From Aralia elata (taxonomy: Eukaryota > Streptophyta > Magnoliopsida > Apiales > Araliaceae): 64,000 bases of DNA. Positions 1 to 11,345 of the stretch are shown here, piece after piece. The notes beneath the pieces are model-generated. The model worked only from the letters and a program-made list of their open reading frames with translations. It was not told the DNA's origin and did no database searches. Position numbers and translations under genes: made by a program. The stretch spans positions 46,094,508-46,158,507 of the forward strand of contig CM068378.1 in NCBI GenBank assembly GCA_034770075.1, written 5' to 3'. How positions within the stretch are numbered: the first letter of the stretch is position 1; the number at the start of each line of letters is the position of its first letter.

Positions 1-602
1 GCACGACCTCACAGTCCAAAAGGTGAAGGGACTGGGTCTGGTGAAACCATCTCTCGGACAGAGCTCGCATATAACCCCAGGGGTACTGACGCGGAATGAT
101 GGTGAAGAAATGACGAAAGCCCCAGGAATCCACCACCGCGCGGTAATCGCTGTGCAAGGCGGTGTAGAGGGAGTAGATGTTGAACTAGTTACCCCTCGGC
201 TGGGTGAACTCGGGCACCTGTGACAAAAAATGAATGGATCAGTCTAGATCTAAACAGAATTTGGGGAATGAGTTCGGAGGAGTACTTTAAGCATACCTCG
301 TTAGCTACAAGAGATGTGGAGGGGTGACGACTGAGATCCCGACCCAACAGATCGGGTATCTGAACAGAGGCTCCAGATAGGGCGCGATGAGAAGAGGGAG
401 CTGGTGTGCTAGAGGATGGCCCCTCTACCGCAGCGTCCGGAAGAATAGCCTCCTCAACATCGGGATGATCGGACCGGATGACAGCCTCCGCCAATCGGCG
501 AGCCTGGCGAGTCCGAGGTAAAGCAGGGGCAGGCACAGCCCTACGTCGGCGAACGCCCGAGGTCCGAGACGCAGTGGAGCTATTAGGAGTGTCAGGATCC
601 AT
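1..602 (-). pseudogene. Antisense plant-mobile-domain-like ORF with an intron, broken
   Basis: The frame starts at ATG 602-600 and runs leftwards, antisense to T1. Exon 1 (602-297) is exactly 102 codons and rich in Ser, Pro and Arg. It ends GAG|GTATGC. A 79-nt intron (296-218) ends in TTTTTTGTCACAG. Exon 2 (217 to the window edge) joins in phase 0. It resembles the start of the plant mobile domain: an aromatic-Gly-Phe segment, then a stretch with RALSERWF followed by SLHLLDCE. One in-frame TAG (187-185) interrupts exon 2. Extra ORFs are known in Tat-type elements, some antisense. The role is unknown. The domain call is by eye and the remainder of the gene lies beyond position 1. Confidence 0.5.
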
Positions 603-1374
603 AGCTGGAATAGAACAGGCGAAAGGGAAGGTAAATTTTATTTTGAATTGTGTCACAAACATTCTAATTTCCTATCATCATCATAGTATTAATGCAGCAT
701 ATTGCATGTTAAAAAAAAAATCGGCAGAGTTTCGTCTATAAAATGGACATCCCATGCATAGCCAAACATGTTTTTCAAAGAACCCTACCCACAACAGATC
801 AAAATTACATTTATATGGATAATTGCAGCATGAAAATTACCCTAATGCATGATTTTCTTAAAAAAAAAAAACAACAACAACAAGAATGTGGGACCACATC
901 ATGAGTATAAAATGTGACTTGCGCAGTTCATACATAGCATATACATGCAATAATACATGGCATAACATTTCAAAGCAAACATTTATATCTCTAAACATGC
1001 AGAATAGCAAATATATAGCAAAAAATTGACGAAATTGAAAAACAATCGGTCAAAGTGTTACCTGTAATGCGTAGATCGATCTAACCGGAGCGGTTTTTGC
1101 AAAAAAGGTTGGAAAACTCGGCAAAAGGGCGTGCAAAGGTCTGAAAATCGCGTGGGGTAGGAATGAAAGTGACAGATATGGGAAGCGGCTGGCCGCTTAT
1201 AGCCCCGATCTTGGCCGCAGATCAATCTGCGGCTGGCCGCAGATCCATCTGCGGCTGGGCCCAGTGATCCCCCCTTGGTCTGATGCAAGTTTAATCGATC
1301 CTAAAGCCCATTTGACTCATAATTTGGTAATAAAATACGAGATTTTGATGAATCGGATGTCGAACACGGCTTCT
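603..1374. other. T1 non-coding spacer
   Basis: No credible coding frame. It holds A-rich runs (about 711-720, 862-871), a short ACA repeat near 870-885, and two copies of an 18-bp palindrome of the form CCGCAGATCAATCTGCGG at 1215-1232 and 1237-1254. The same palindrome recurs in the T1 and T2 LTRs. The upstream part would hold the promoter of the antisense ORF, but I see no convincing TATA box in the minus direction. Confidence 0.6.
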
Positions 1375-2200
1375 CAATTCGACCGAGTGACCGGATACGA
1401 GACTCGACACTCGCAGGATGATCGACCGGCGACGATAACCGGCGATTACGAGATGGGTGACCGGCGACGAAACCCAGCCCCGACGAGATGATCGACCGAT
1501 GACGATAACCGGTGATTACGAGATGGGTGACCGGCGACGAAACCCGGCCCCGACGAGACGATCGACCGGCGACGATAACCGGTGTTTACGAGATGGGTGA
1601 CCGGCGACGAAACCCGACCCCGACAAGACGATCGACCGGCGACGATAACCGGCGATTACGAGATGGGTGACCGGCGACGAAACCCGGCCCCGACGAGACG
1701 ATCGACCGGCGACGATAACCGGCGATTACGAGATGGGTGACCGACGACGAAACCGGGCCCCGACGAGACGATCGACCGGCGACGATAACCGGCGATTACG
1801 AGATGGGTGACCGGCGACGAAACCCGGCCCCGACGAGACGATCGACCGGCGACGATAACCGGCGATTACGAGATGGGTGACCGGCGACGAAACCCGGCCC
1901 CGACGAGACGATCGACCGGCGACGATAACCGGCGATTACGAGATGGGTGACCGGCGACGAAACCCGGCCCCGACGAGACGATCGACCGGCGACGATAACC
2001 GGCGATTACGAGATGGGTGACCGGCGACGAAACTCGGCCCCGACGAGATGATTGACTGGCGACGATAACCGGCGATTACGAGATGGGTGACCGGCGACGA
2101 GATTCAGCCCCGACAGGACGATCGACCGGCGACGAAACCCGGTGATTACGAGATGGGTGACCGGATACGAGACCCGGCCCCGACGAGACGATCATCCGCA
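1375..2200 (+). repeat. 70-bp tandem array in T1 3' region
   Basis: About 11 to 12 head-to-tail copies of a GC-rich unit. The landmark CGACGAGA (with minor variants) recurs at 1481, 1551, 1621, 1691, 1761, 1831, 1901, 1971, 2041, 2111 and 2181, an exact 70-bp phase with no length variation. Copies differ by a few substitutions and the outer ones are more diverged. The unit is the reverse complement of the array in T2. The position between coding region and polypurine tract matches the hypervariable 3' UTR reported for Tat/Ogre elements as a source of satellites. Confidence 0.93.
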
Positions 2201-2350
2201 TCGAATATTTTGCATGTCTTACATCTTACGTTGCATCATAAGTCATATGTGTTGCATCACGTATGTATTGTCATTCTTGTGCACTGTCATTCATCCATCG
2301 AGTGTCTATTCTTTATCCTGTTCATTTCATTTAACATTTCATAAACATGA

Positions 2351-2364
2351 TAAAGAGGGGCAGC
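2351..2364 (+). promoter_or_regulatory. T1 polypurine tract
   Basis: A purine-rich stretch (TAAAGAGGGGCAGC) directly precedes the LTR start at 2365. It would prime plus-strand DNA synthesis. T2 has the same sequence in reverse at 17683-17698, and the approximately 150 bp upstream are also similar in both elements. Confidence 0.8.
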
Positions 2365-4466
2365 TGTAGACACCCAAATTTTGCACTTCCTATACTAACC
2401 CTGACAGGAGGGCAAAATCGTCAATTGACCTGGCACACGAGAATAAAAGGTGGACATAAAGACGAACACTCAAAGCCACCACTACGGGACGAGATCGAAG
2501 CCGACACGATAACAAGCGAGTGTCGGGAGTCGGTTACTGATCACTGCGCTTACCCGGATGACATGGCACGTTTCCCGGCGGTTTCTGGACTGCAGAATGC
2601 GAGCCCTTCAGCGGAAACCAACGGTACGACACGAAAATCGAGACGAGGTATGGAAAACGAGAAAATCAGCACAGTCAGCCGCAGATCAATCCGCGGCCAA
2701 GGACGGAACTCGAGACGACACGGGACTCGAGCGCACGGGACTCGAGCACGGCTGGGGGGAGAACCAAGGGCCAGCTGCAGATCAATCTGCGGCCAGCCGC
2801 AGATTGATCTGCGGCTGCCCTTGGTAGTGCCTTATCAGGCCATTTTGTATACAGAAACAGAAGAGGAGAATCCAGCAGCAGTAGCAGTTCGGGAGAAGGA
2901 GAAAAACAGCAAGAAAACAGCAAAAATTAAGAGAAAAAAGAGTGAGAAATAGTGAGAAATTGTACCCATTTTGTGACATTACACCTCATATTTTCTACAC
3001 TACTCAATACACAAATTCATACATATTGTGGGGATCATTTGCAAGGTGAAGAATCCTTTGTTTTAGCATTTTGTTATACCATTTTTGCCAAACTTTTTTG
3101 TCATCCGAATTATCTTGAATGTAGCTTTCTTACATGTTATTGTGAAACCATGGATTAGGGACTATTAGTGAGGGCTTCATCGGAATGAGATTCCCCCTAA
3201 TAACCCGATGATGTCCGTTTCGTGCAAATTTTAGCTATTACGGTAATGGGTCATTCGTAGTGTATTTCAATTGTTATTGTAAGATATCCTAGAGCATTAG
3301 GCATCCCACGGTTATTTATTTACGTTGTATCCATTTTGCGGTTGTGCAACAAGTTCGGATGTGAGCCTAGGAACGCGACCCCGTGGTCCAAATCCGATGA
3401 TGGACATTTTTGGATGTATGTAATCGGGTAGATGCATTCGTCAATGTAAATATGTAATCGTCGGGCCTTAAAACGATACCAAGTCGGAGGTCGGGTTTAA
3501 GGCCCCGAAATAGTGAAACTTGTGATTGTAGGCGTTTGGGGTTATTTTGATGGTTTACATGCCCATGAATAGCCCCGACGCGTGGTTATGCTTGATTGAA
3601 TTTTGTGACACGAAAAAAATGATTTCAAAGATTAAACGATGAAGGTTTTTCATTAAAATAAATCAAACTAGGTTATTAGCTTCACGAGGCTTAAAATTGG
3701 AAGTGCTAATGAATGCCGATTCCTATTCAAATGAGAAAGTTAAAAATCGTTTTCAAACATCACTAAAAAAATGGTTTTTATGAATAAACTAAACGTTTTA
3801 TTAAACCTTTGTGCATAGGGTTAAAGATATCCTAGAAGTTGCCCGTCATCTACGATAGCGACGTATAGATCTCGATTCCTATTTTGACAAAGGTTTAGAA
3901 AACTCTTGTTTTTGCCAAAACGACACCTAATGAAAATCTCATAGTTTTGACAATTAAAATCAAACCTTTCTCATAAAGCTTTCTCGTATAAGCCGAAGGA
4001 CATTCTAAAGCACTCCCAAAACACGACTTTCCATAAAAAACCCCAAATGATTCTTTCATACAAACTCACCACAATATTCACATAGGCGCACACACACACA
4101 CACGCACATATACACATTTTATGAATTAAAGGATAGGAAAGTATCAAGATTGCGGTAACCGTGTTTCACGGAAGTCGGGGGGTGCCTAACACCTTCCCCT
4201 CGCTTAAGCAAGCCCCCGAACTCTATGAATCTCGGTTCGCAGACCAATTAATTCGGAGTCACATATGAGCCAGCGATTTATAAAAAACAAAAATTCGGAT
4301 GAGTTGGTACATCCATTTGAAATATACCAACTGGCGACTCTGGTTAATTGGCTCATCATAAAAAGCGATCTTTCAAAACCCCGTCGACATCAATGCCGAC
4401 CTTTTCCAAAAAATCATTTAATCAAAAGGCTAAAAAAATCGTAAAAGACGAGAACCGGCGTCGACA
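2365..4466 (+). repeat. T1 3' LTR
   Basis: A 2,102-bp LTR running from TGTAGACACC to GGCGTCGACA. It is similar along most of its length to the two T2 LTRs in reverse orientation. Palindromes of the CCGCAGATC type lie at 2679-2696, 2775-2792 and 2797-2814, about 310-450 bp into the LTR. A CA-rich microsatellite lies at about 4089-4117. Small reading frames at 2347-2980 lie in this LTR and I do not regard them as genes. Confidence 0.85.
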
Positions 4467-5300
4467 AATAACATTCATCTCATGAATAATAAAACCATTC
4501 CATATATGCATTGATATCATTTAATGGGCAATATTAGTTAGTATGAAATCCAATACCAAATCAAATTAGTTTGCATGAAATTCAATTTCAACTCCAATTT
4601 GTTTAGTATAAAATCCAATTTCAACTCCAATTAGTTAGCATGAAATCTAATTCCAACTCTAATTGGTTAGCATGAAATCCAATTATGAATCAAAATAAAC
4701 TCCTTTATTTTAATCTAATTTTAAAGCAAAATAAACTCCTTTATTTTAATTTAACATGGAATCCAATTCCAATTAAAATAAACATCTTTATTTTAATACA
4801 ATTCCAAATCAAAATAAACTCCTTTATTTTTTAATTTAGAATTACTGAAAAAAATATGAAATCTAATTCCAAGTGTAAAATAACTCTTTATTTTAATTAT
4901 AAAATCATGTAAAAATAACTCTTTATTTTAATTCTTGAAAAATTACAAAAAAATATCAAAAATCGCAAAATTCTGCACAGTGGCGCTACGGCGCCAGTTT
5001 TGTGAATCAATACGGCGCTGCGGCGTCGGGGAGTATCCGTGTAAGGGATACGGCGCTGCAGCACCCGATTAAAGCTAGGATACGGCGCCGCGGCGCCGGC
5101 TTCCAGAAACAGTTTTGAGTTTTTCTTGTAGTCGCGAATTTGATCAATTTTTCATCCAAAACTCGATTTTTTGCAATTATTTTCAAAATCGATGATTTTA
5201 TACAATATATTATGCCCAATAAATTGTTTCAAACACATACCCATGCATATACGGAATCAAAACAACTAATAATTTGCATAAAGTTTGGCTTTGATACCAT
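4467..5300 (-). other. R1 copia leader with AT hairpins and GC palindromes
   Basis: The 5' leader of a minus-strand Ty1/copia element, read from the primer site leftwards and cut by T1 at 4466. The primer site is 5299-5288 (TGGTATCAAAGC on the minus strand, close to the initiator-Met tRNA 3' end complement). Four GC-rich palindrome-like words lie at 4981-4996, 5011-5029, 5049-5066 and 5081-5099. Next to them, 4670-4935 contains at least five imperfect inverted repeats of the type AATAAACTCCTTTATTTTA in very AT-rich DNA. The sequence near 4467-4510 matches the leaders of A, B and C. Confidence 0.8.
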
Positions 5301-5746
5301 TGTTAGGGTTGTATATAACGCGAACATGCAATCAAATTACATAAATAAAGCGGAAGCGCGATAAAATTAGATTTTAAAATTTTATACAAACCATCACTAT
5401 GATCTTTCTTTATGCACAATTATTAATTAAACGAAAGAAATCGAGAATAAAAATTATATCCTTGTAGAATTCTAGCTTCCTCAGGTACAAGTTCACCTCC
5501 AATTCCTTCGCGTTCTCCTTGAATTCCACCAATTAATTTTCTTCTTTTGATCAACCTTTGCCATCCAAGTGTTTGGCCTCTAGAGGTGATCCACCAAGGA
5601 ATAATATCTATTCAAGAAAATGGGTATTGGCAAAACCCTAGTTTCTATCTCTATAAAAATTAAAGTACTCTCCACAATTCTAATGCAAGAGTGTGTAACT
5701 CTAATCTATGATAAGACTCTTCTTATTTATAGATGTAGGAAAACCC
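5301..5746 (-). repeat. R1 copia LTR, first segment
   Basis: Downstream end of a minus-strand copia LTR of the same family as A and C. It starts TGTTAGGG next to the R1 primer site. A TATA-type box lies at 5724-5731 (TATTTATA on the + strand, TATAAATA on the minus strand). Copia A is inserted right after AACCC (5742-5746), and the LTR continues at 28219. Confidence 0.85.
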
Positions 5747-7537
5747 TGAAAGTAGTATGCACACAAGCCAATCATATTTGATATGATGTAGCATATACTT
5801 TGTAATCTTATTCATTTATTAATAAAAGAATTGATTTTCTTAAAAGGCATTTTATATTATCTACATAGTGTTGTTATATTAAATGTGATAAACCCATAGT
5901 TTTGAGCAATGCTTTTAGAATCATGATGGTGATCATGCTAATGAGATCTAAATTCTAGATAGCTCACAAACTAAAATCGTTCCTATTCGTTGGATTACTA
6001 AAAAGGGAATTAGTGAATCCGGATAGATTAGTACATACGTTGCTTGCTCTTAGGAAGAGGATGATTGATCTCATAATCATTTGTGTGCAGACACTAAAGC
6101 AAGTATATAGGTGCTTATTGGAGAATAAGTTCACTGAACATGGCTCGCTAAGGAATACCTAATGGAGTTTTACTCGTTTGTCAATAGTAATTCCTCTAGT
6201 GATAGTAGTACAAGTGATCCTTGGACTTGAGATCATAATAGTATCTTGTGTATGATGAGTTATACTTTGACATGTCCCTTAAGACCTTTGGGGTATATCA
6301 AAGGGTATGATTGGGTATAATAAGTTGTGCATGGAGATAGGTGAATGATCAACAAAGAATCTACCACGTCTAGTAAAAGATGTGAATGTCCTATGTGATT
6401 CGATAAATGACAACTCAGTAGTCCTTGGCCAAGGCAGAATGAAATTAGAAAGGAGTTTCTAATTTGCATTATTTAGAGTTGTGCATTTGGGAATCGAAAT
6501 ACATATAATTAAATAAAATAAGACTTGACAGTAAATCCATGTCTTATATTTAATTGGGACATTGTATGGTAAAAGGATTGAATTGTACGGTAACTATGTA
6601 CTGAAAGGTTCTTCTGTGATTAATGTTGAAATCTATATTATCTGAAAAGTCGTCGATCGCTAAGAGGGCTTACCCTTATTGTAGAATAAATATTATTTAT
6701 TTAAATAAGATTAGAATTGTTCTAATTGATTTATTCCCAACCGGTTTAATATGGAGAACCTAAAGGGTCACACCGCAAAAGAAAAAATATTTATTTAAGA
6801 AGTAAATGGCATAATTGTAATAATAAGTTAAGTGTATTTAATTTAGTCTATGGAGATAGAATAAATTAAATAGCTTAATATTTATTATTTAATATTTTAG
6901 AAATATTAAATATAAATTAATAAGAGGAGTCTTATTATTATTATTACGATTACTATTATTTAATTCTTAATAGGGATTGAGAATTAATTAATAGAAGTAA
7001 TCTCTCATGAATTCCTGATTGGATTAGGAGCATAATTAATTAAAGGAGTTTAATTATAATAGAAACCCTAAATCCTAAATAGTTTAGGGAAGGGTTTTTC
7101 CTACATCTATAAATAAGAGGAGTCTTATCATAGATTAGGGTTACACACTCTTGCATTAGATTGTGGAGAGTACCTATAATTTCTATAGAGATAGAAACTA
7201 GGGTTTTGCCAACACCCAACTTCTTGAATACCTATTCTTCCTTGGTGGATCACCTCTAGAGGCCAAACACTTTGGTGGCTAATGTTGATCAAAGGAAGGA
7301 ATCTCATCGGTGGAATTCGAGGAGAACACGAAGGACTAAGAGTTAAACTTGTACCCGAGGAAGCTTTGATCTATGAGGGTATAATTCTTATTCTCTTTCT
7401 CTTTTGTTTAGTTGATAATTGAACACAAGGATAGATCATGGTGATGGTTTGTATTAAAATTTTAAAATTCGTTTTATTACGCTTCCACCCTATTTATGTA
7501 ATTTGATTGCATGCTTGCGTTATATAAAAACCTAACA
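5747..7537 (+). repeat. Copia A 5' LTR
   Basis: A 1,791-bp LTR from TGAAAGTAG to ACCTAACA. It ends one base before the primer binding site. It is strongly AT-rich and contains hairpin-forming repeats such as AATTAAAGGAGTTTAATT near 7035. The upstream three quarters match the 3' LTR closely. A short open frame at 6260-6469 (minus) recurs in the A 3' LTR and in R1 and C LTRs, but this reflects LTR identity and is not evidence of a gene. Confidence 0.93.
7108..7115 (+). promoter_or_regulatory. TATA box of copia A 5' LTR
   Basis: TATAAATA within the sequence ATCTATAAATAAGAGG, about 430 bp before the LTR end. The same box is at 14501-14508 in the 3' LTR and in reverse at 5724-5731 (R1) and 35170-35177 (C). 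Transcription probably starts about 25-35 bp downstream; this is inferred from position only. Confidence 0.6.
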
Positions 7538-7538
7538 G

Positions 7539-7550
7539 TGGTATCAGAGC
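7539..7550 (+). promoter_or_regulatory. Copia A primer binding site
   Basis: TGGTATCAGAGC starts one base after the 5' LTR. It is the classic complement to the 3' end of initiator methionine tRNA used by plant Ty1/copia elements to prime minus-strand synthesis. Confidence 0.95.
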
Positions 7551-8379
7551 CTAATCCTTGTGTTAATTATTGATTGTGATGATTCCTTGTATGAATTGAC
7601 ATGCGATACGATCGAATTTTTGGGCTGGAAAAATTTTCTAAATCTGCATCGCGGCGCGGCCGCGCCCTAACCCAGAAAACGTTTCTGGGGGTGTAGCGCG
7701 ACCGCGCCGTTCCTAGTTCAATTTGGAGCGCGTCTGCACAGGTATGCAGAGTTTGAATTTTTTTTATTTTTCTCAATTAACGTAAATGGTTTATTTAATT
7801 GATAAAAGTTTAAAATAAATATGTTTATTTTATCTAGAATAGGATTTCAGATTGCTAAAATTAAAGAAGTTTAATTTGGATTTGGTTTTTTATTAAAATA
7901 AAAGAGTTTATTTTGTTTCAAAACTAAATATTAGCAAAACTTTTGCCCATTAATTGATATCAATACATATATGGAATGGTTTTATTATTCATGAGATGGA
8001 TGTTATTTATTGATACATATAGAGATATGTATGATAATAAATAGGGATTGATTATGGACTATTGACCAATGTTTGATTGGAATTATTTTAGAGGATGCTT
8101 GAATGTATGGGTTTTTTTTTTATAAATGGGGTCTGCGTACCTCGTCTTCTCTAATTTTTCTTAATGTAAATTATATCTCCCTCCTATGTACTTTCCCTTG
8201 ACTGCTAATCAAGGTTTCTATTTATTGTAAATAGTTTTTGTAATAGGACTAGTTAGAATTAATTTTGAAGAATTGGAGACAAAGGAGCAAGGAGCGCTTG
8301 AAGACTCGTTTGTATTGGAGCCTGGATTTAAATATAATAGTTATAGTTAAATTTAATTCTTGCACCCTAGGTTTGACCT

Positions 8380-8411
8380 TTTGGTTCACTTGGTGGCTTT
8401 AGTGAACCAAA
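8380..8411 (+). ncRNA. Conserved leader stem-loop, copia A
   Basis: Arms TTTGGTTCACT (8380-8390) and AGTGAACCAAA (8401-8411) pair perfectly over 11 bp around a 10-nt loop containing GTGGCT. B (41962-41991) and C (57882-57851, minus) have the same stem-loop at the same place. In B one G-C pair is A-T on both arms and another C-G becomes T-G, so pairing is retained while sequence changes. This supports a functional RNA structure, role unknown (packaging or translation control are options). Confidence 0.6.
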
Positions 8412-8690
8412 CTAGAATAAAAGTCCATAATCAATCCGGGTAGAATATAGTATTTTATATGTGCTTGCTAACTATGTATATATTATATATTATCCAACAT
8501 GCTTCCCATGTTAAATAATATGATGCGTATTTTATATATATATGTGCATGTGCGCTAAACAAGATGGGACAAATAATAACAAACCCCTCAAATAAATCAT
8601 ATTAAGTCCTAAACGTTTAAAGATATTTGGAATATCGAACGTCGCCTTCTAGCATGGTAAAGCAATAGAGTATTAAATATTTAATATGAG

Positions 8691-8980
8691 TTTGTTGTGT
8701 CACACAAGGCAAGTATTAAATATTTAAGATGTTGCTTTATCACATTTGATGCTTATAAATAGACTAAACGATGTTGTTTTGTTGTGTCACACAAGGATAG
8801 TGTTTTTCTTTCGAATATATGGAAGTGCTAGGTTGGACTTAACTTGGATAATTTTGATTCGGATGTGTCACACTTGATCAAAATAATCTAAGAGGCAAAA
8901 GAGAAGGAGTTACATAGTGATGTAATTAACAATTGTTATCTACCTATTTATTTATATATAGTTTGTTGTGTCACACAAGG
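8691..8980 (+). repeat. Four spaced dyad motifs, copia A leader
   Basis: TTTGTTGTGTCACACAAGG at 8691-8709, 8778-8796 and 8962-8980, and the related GATGTGTCACACTTGATC at 8862-8879. Spacing is 87, 84 and 100 bp. The core TTGTGT-C-ACACAA is self-complementary. Intervening DNA is AT-rich and unrelated between sites. See B and C for the version with a different core. Confidence 0.85.
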
Positions 8981-9170
8981 CTATATACATTTGAAATGGG
9001 ATCCTTATTCTCACTAGCAAATCTTTAATTAGATTTGCCGAACTATATAGATTGAGGGTAATATAATTTGATGAAAAAGTGAGAGATACCAATTTAAATA
9101 AAGACCTAATTTATTTTGATGATTAATAAAATGAATGTATGCTTGTCTATTTCACATGCATAATTTAAAA

Positions 9171-10441
9171 ATGTCAAACTCACTATCACTGTGTAGCATA
9201 CTTGATGATAACAAACTGACCGAACCAAATTACACGGACTGGTTAAGGAATCTGAGAATTGTTCTCACTGCTGAAAAGATTTCTTATGTCCTAAATTCGC
9301 CAGTCCCTGCAAATGTTGCAGAAACAGCCTCTGAGGAAGAGATTGCTACTTTCAGAAAGTGGCAAGATGATGCAATCTTGGCTCAATGCATCATGCTCAC
9401 ATCCATGAGTAACGAGCTTCAGCGTCAGCATGAAACTATGGATGCTCCTACTATATTGCTGCATCTCAAAGAGTTGTATGGTGAGCAAAGTAGGACTGCT
9501 AGATATCAGATATCTAAGGAGCTCTTCCGATCTCGTATGACCGAGGGCACTGCTGTTGAGACTCATGTCCTTAAGATGATTAATCTGATTGAACGACTTG
9601 GACAGCTTGGGTTCGTGATGGATGGGGAGTTAAGTCAAGATTTGATCTTGCAGTCACTCCGGACACCTTCTCACAATTTGTTGTGAATTTTCACATGAAT
9701 AAGTTGGACGTCAGCTTGCCTGAGTTACTTAACATGCTAAAAACTGCTGAAAGTCACTTCTCATCCAACAAGAACCAAGTCTTACTAGTGGATGACTCTT
9801 CCAAGAAAAGGAAGAGGCCCAAGATATCTTCTAAAAAGAAGAAAAACGAGAAGGTTAAGGGCAAAGCGAAGAGAAATGATAAAAAGAAACCTGATCCAGA
9901 TAGCAAAGGAATTTGCTACCATTACAATAAGCCGGGACACTAGAAGAGGAACTGCAAGGAGTATCTTGCGGACCAAAAAAAGCTTGGAGAAGCTTCGACT
10001 TCCGATCTAGGTTTGCTCATGATTGAAATTAATTTTTCTGAAAGTCAAAATTTTACTTGGGTATTGGATACCGGCTATAGTTCTCATATATGTAATAATA
10101 TGCAGGGACTAAGCAAAAGTAGAAAGATGAACAAGGATGAAGTCGTCCTACGAGTGGGAAATGGAACAAAGGTTGTTGCATTAGCTGTAGGAACTTATTG
10201 TTTAACACTGCTTTCGGGCAAGTTCATTAGTTTAAATAATTGTTATTATGTTCCAACACTCATTAGAAACATTATTTCAATTTCTGTATTGGATATGGAT
10301 AGTTTTGATATTATAATAAAGAACAATAGTTGTTCTATTTATAATAAAAATGTTTTATATGGTGTTGGCAATCTACTAAATGGACTTTACATATTTGACT
10401 TGCATGAAAATATACTTCAAATTGAACAAACTAGGAGATGA
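9171..10441 (+). pseudogene. Copia A gag and protease, broken
   Basis: Gag starts at ATG 9171, matching the B start (MAHSLSLRS in B, MSNSLSLCS here). The capsid part includes the YGEQSR..RY segment typical of Angela/BARE-like gag. A 1-nt deletion near 9660-9670 shifts the frame; the rest follows in the frame of 9683. The CCHC knuckle (about 9913-9955) has its second Cys changed to Tyr and its Trp codon changed to TAG (9941-9943). The protease motif LDTG is intact (near 10065). A TGA at 10439-10441, with another frame shift, separates it from integrase. Not functional. Confidence 0.9.
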
Positions 10442-11345
10442 TGTTAATTACACCTTTATGTGGCACTGTTGACTCGGTCATATCAATGAAACAAGATTAA
10501 CCAAGTTGCATAAAGATGAGCTTTTAGAGCTATCTGATTACGAATCATATCCAACTTGTGAATCTTGTCTCATGGGTAAGATGACTAAATCTCCTTTTAG
10601 TGGAAAAGGAGAAAGAGTTACAGAGTTGTTAGCATTGGTACATACAGACGTATGTGGACCTATGACAACGAATGAACGAGGAGGGTATTCTTATTTTATT
10701 ACTTTCACTGATGATCATTCTAGATTTGGATATGTGTATTTAATGAAATACAAATCTGAATCGTTTGAAAAGTTCAAAGAATTCAGAAGTGAAGTAGAGA
10801 AGCAAACTGGTAAGAGTATTAAGATTCTTCGATCGGATCGAGGAGGGGAATACTTAACCAATGAGTTTCTCAATTGTCTCAAAGAAAATGGTATAATCTC
10901 ACAATGGACTCCACCAGGGACGCCACAGTTGAATGGTGTATCTAAAAGGAGAAATCGAACATTGTTGGACATGGTTCGTTCCATGATAAGTTTTACCGAT
11001 CTTCCAATATCCTTCTGGGGTTATGCCCTAGAAACGACTGCATATCTACTTAACAAGGTACCTACCAAATCCGTCCCAAAGACCCCATATGAATTATGGA
11101 CAGGGAGGAAACCAAATCTTAAGTATGTTAAGACTTGGGATTGTCCAACTTATGTCAAAAGGTTTGAGTATGATAAGCTAAAGACTAGATCCGACAAGTG
11201 TAGATTTGTGGGATACCCTAAAAAAACTGTAGGGTATTATTTCTATCATCCCAATGATCAAAAGGTGTTTGTTGCGAAACACCCTGCCTTCTTGGAAAAA
11301 GAGTTTATCCTTGAAGGGGTCAGTAGGAGTAAGATATATCTTTAA
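10442..11345 (+). pseudogene. Copia A integrase, broken, catalytic Glu replaced
   Basis: Integrase with HHCC zinc-binding residues (His codons at 10464 and 10479, CESC at about 10557-10568). A TGA at 10470-10472 replaces the Arg codon present in B. The catalytic core is preserved for the two Asp residues (in HTDVCGPM and RSDRGGEY). The Glu exactly 35 residues after the second Asp is Lys (AAA at 10944-10946; B has GAA). This one change would abolish strand transfer even without the stops. TAA at 11343-11345 ends the frame. The typical copia GKG-type C-terminal region is partly recognisable. Confidence 0.9.

Larger units (their letters stand above)
1..4466 (+). mobile_element. T1: Tat/Ogre-like Ty3/gypsy element, 3' part
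   Basis: This is the downstream end of an LTR retrotransposon in + orientation, cut by the left edge of the window. It contains an antisense reading frame (1-602), a spacer with palindromes, a 70-bp tandem array (about 1375-2200), a purine-rich tract (2351-2364) and a 2.1 kb LTR (2365-4466). Its LTR ends (TGTAGACACC and GGCGTCGACA), polypurine tract and satellite are shared with T2, which supplies the tRNA-Arg primer site and pol remnants that place the family near Tat/Ogre. It is inserted in the leader of copia R1; the flanking 5 bp on the right are AATAA (4467-4471). The matching left duplication would lie outside the window. Family placement is inference from T2. Confidence 0.75.
7551..9170 (+). 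other. Copia A long 5' leader with RNA-structure candidates
   Basis: A 1.6 kb untranslated leader between primer site and gag. In order: a GC-rich palindrome cluster at 7651-7737 with GCGCGGCCGCGCC as core; AT-rich inverted repeats near 7805-7910; a conserved box TGGGGTCTGCGTACCTCG at 8127-8144; an 11-bp perfect stem-loop at 8380-8411; and four dyads of TTGTGTCACACAA type at 8691-8709, 8778-8796, 8862-8879 (half-type) and 8962-8980. The last three features have counterparts in the same order in B and C. No long ORF is present. Confidence 0.8.

Noticed and set aside
1375..2200. CRISPR-like regular repeat spacing
   Set aside because: Units are contiguous 70-bp copies with no unique spacers, inside a plant retrotransposon.
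6260..6469. Small open frame repeated in several copia LTRs (also 13620-13829, 28872-29087, 35851-36048)
   Set aside because: Its recurrence follows from LTR homology. Differences include truncation and frame changes, so no sign of protein selection.
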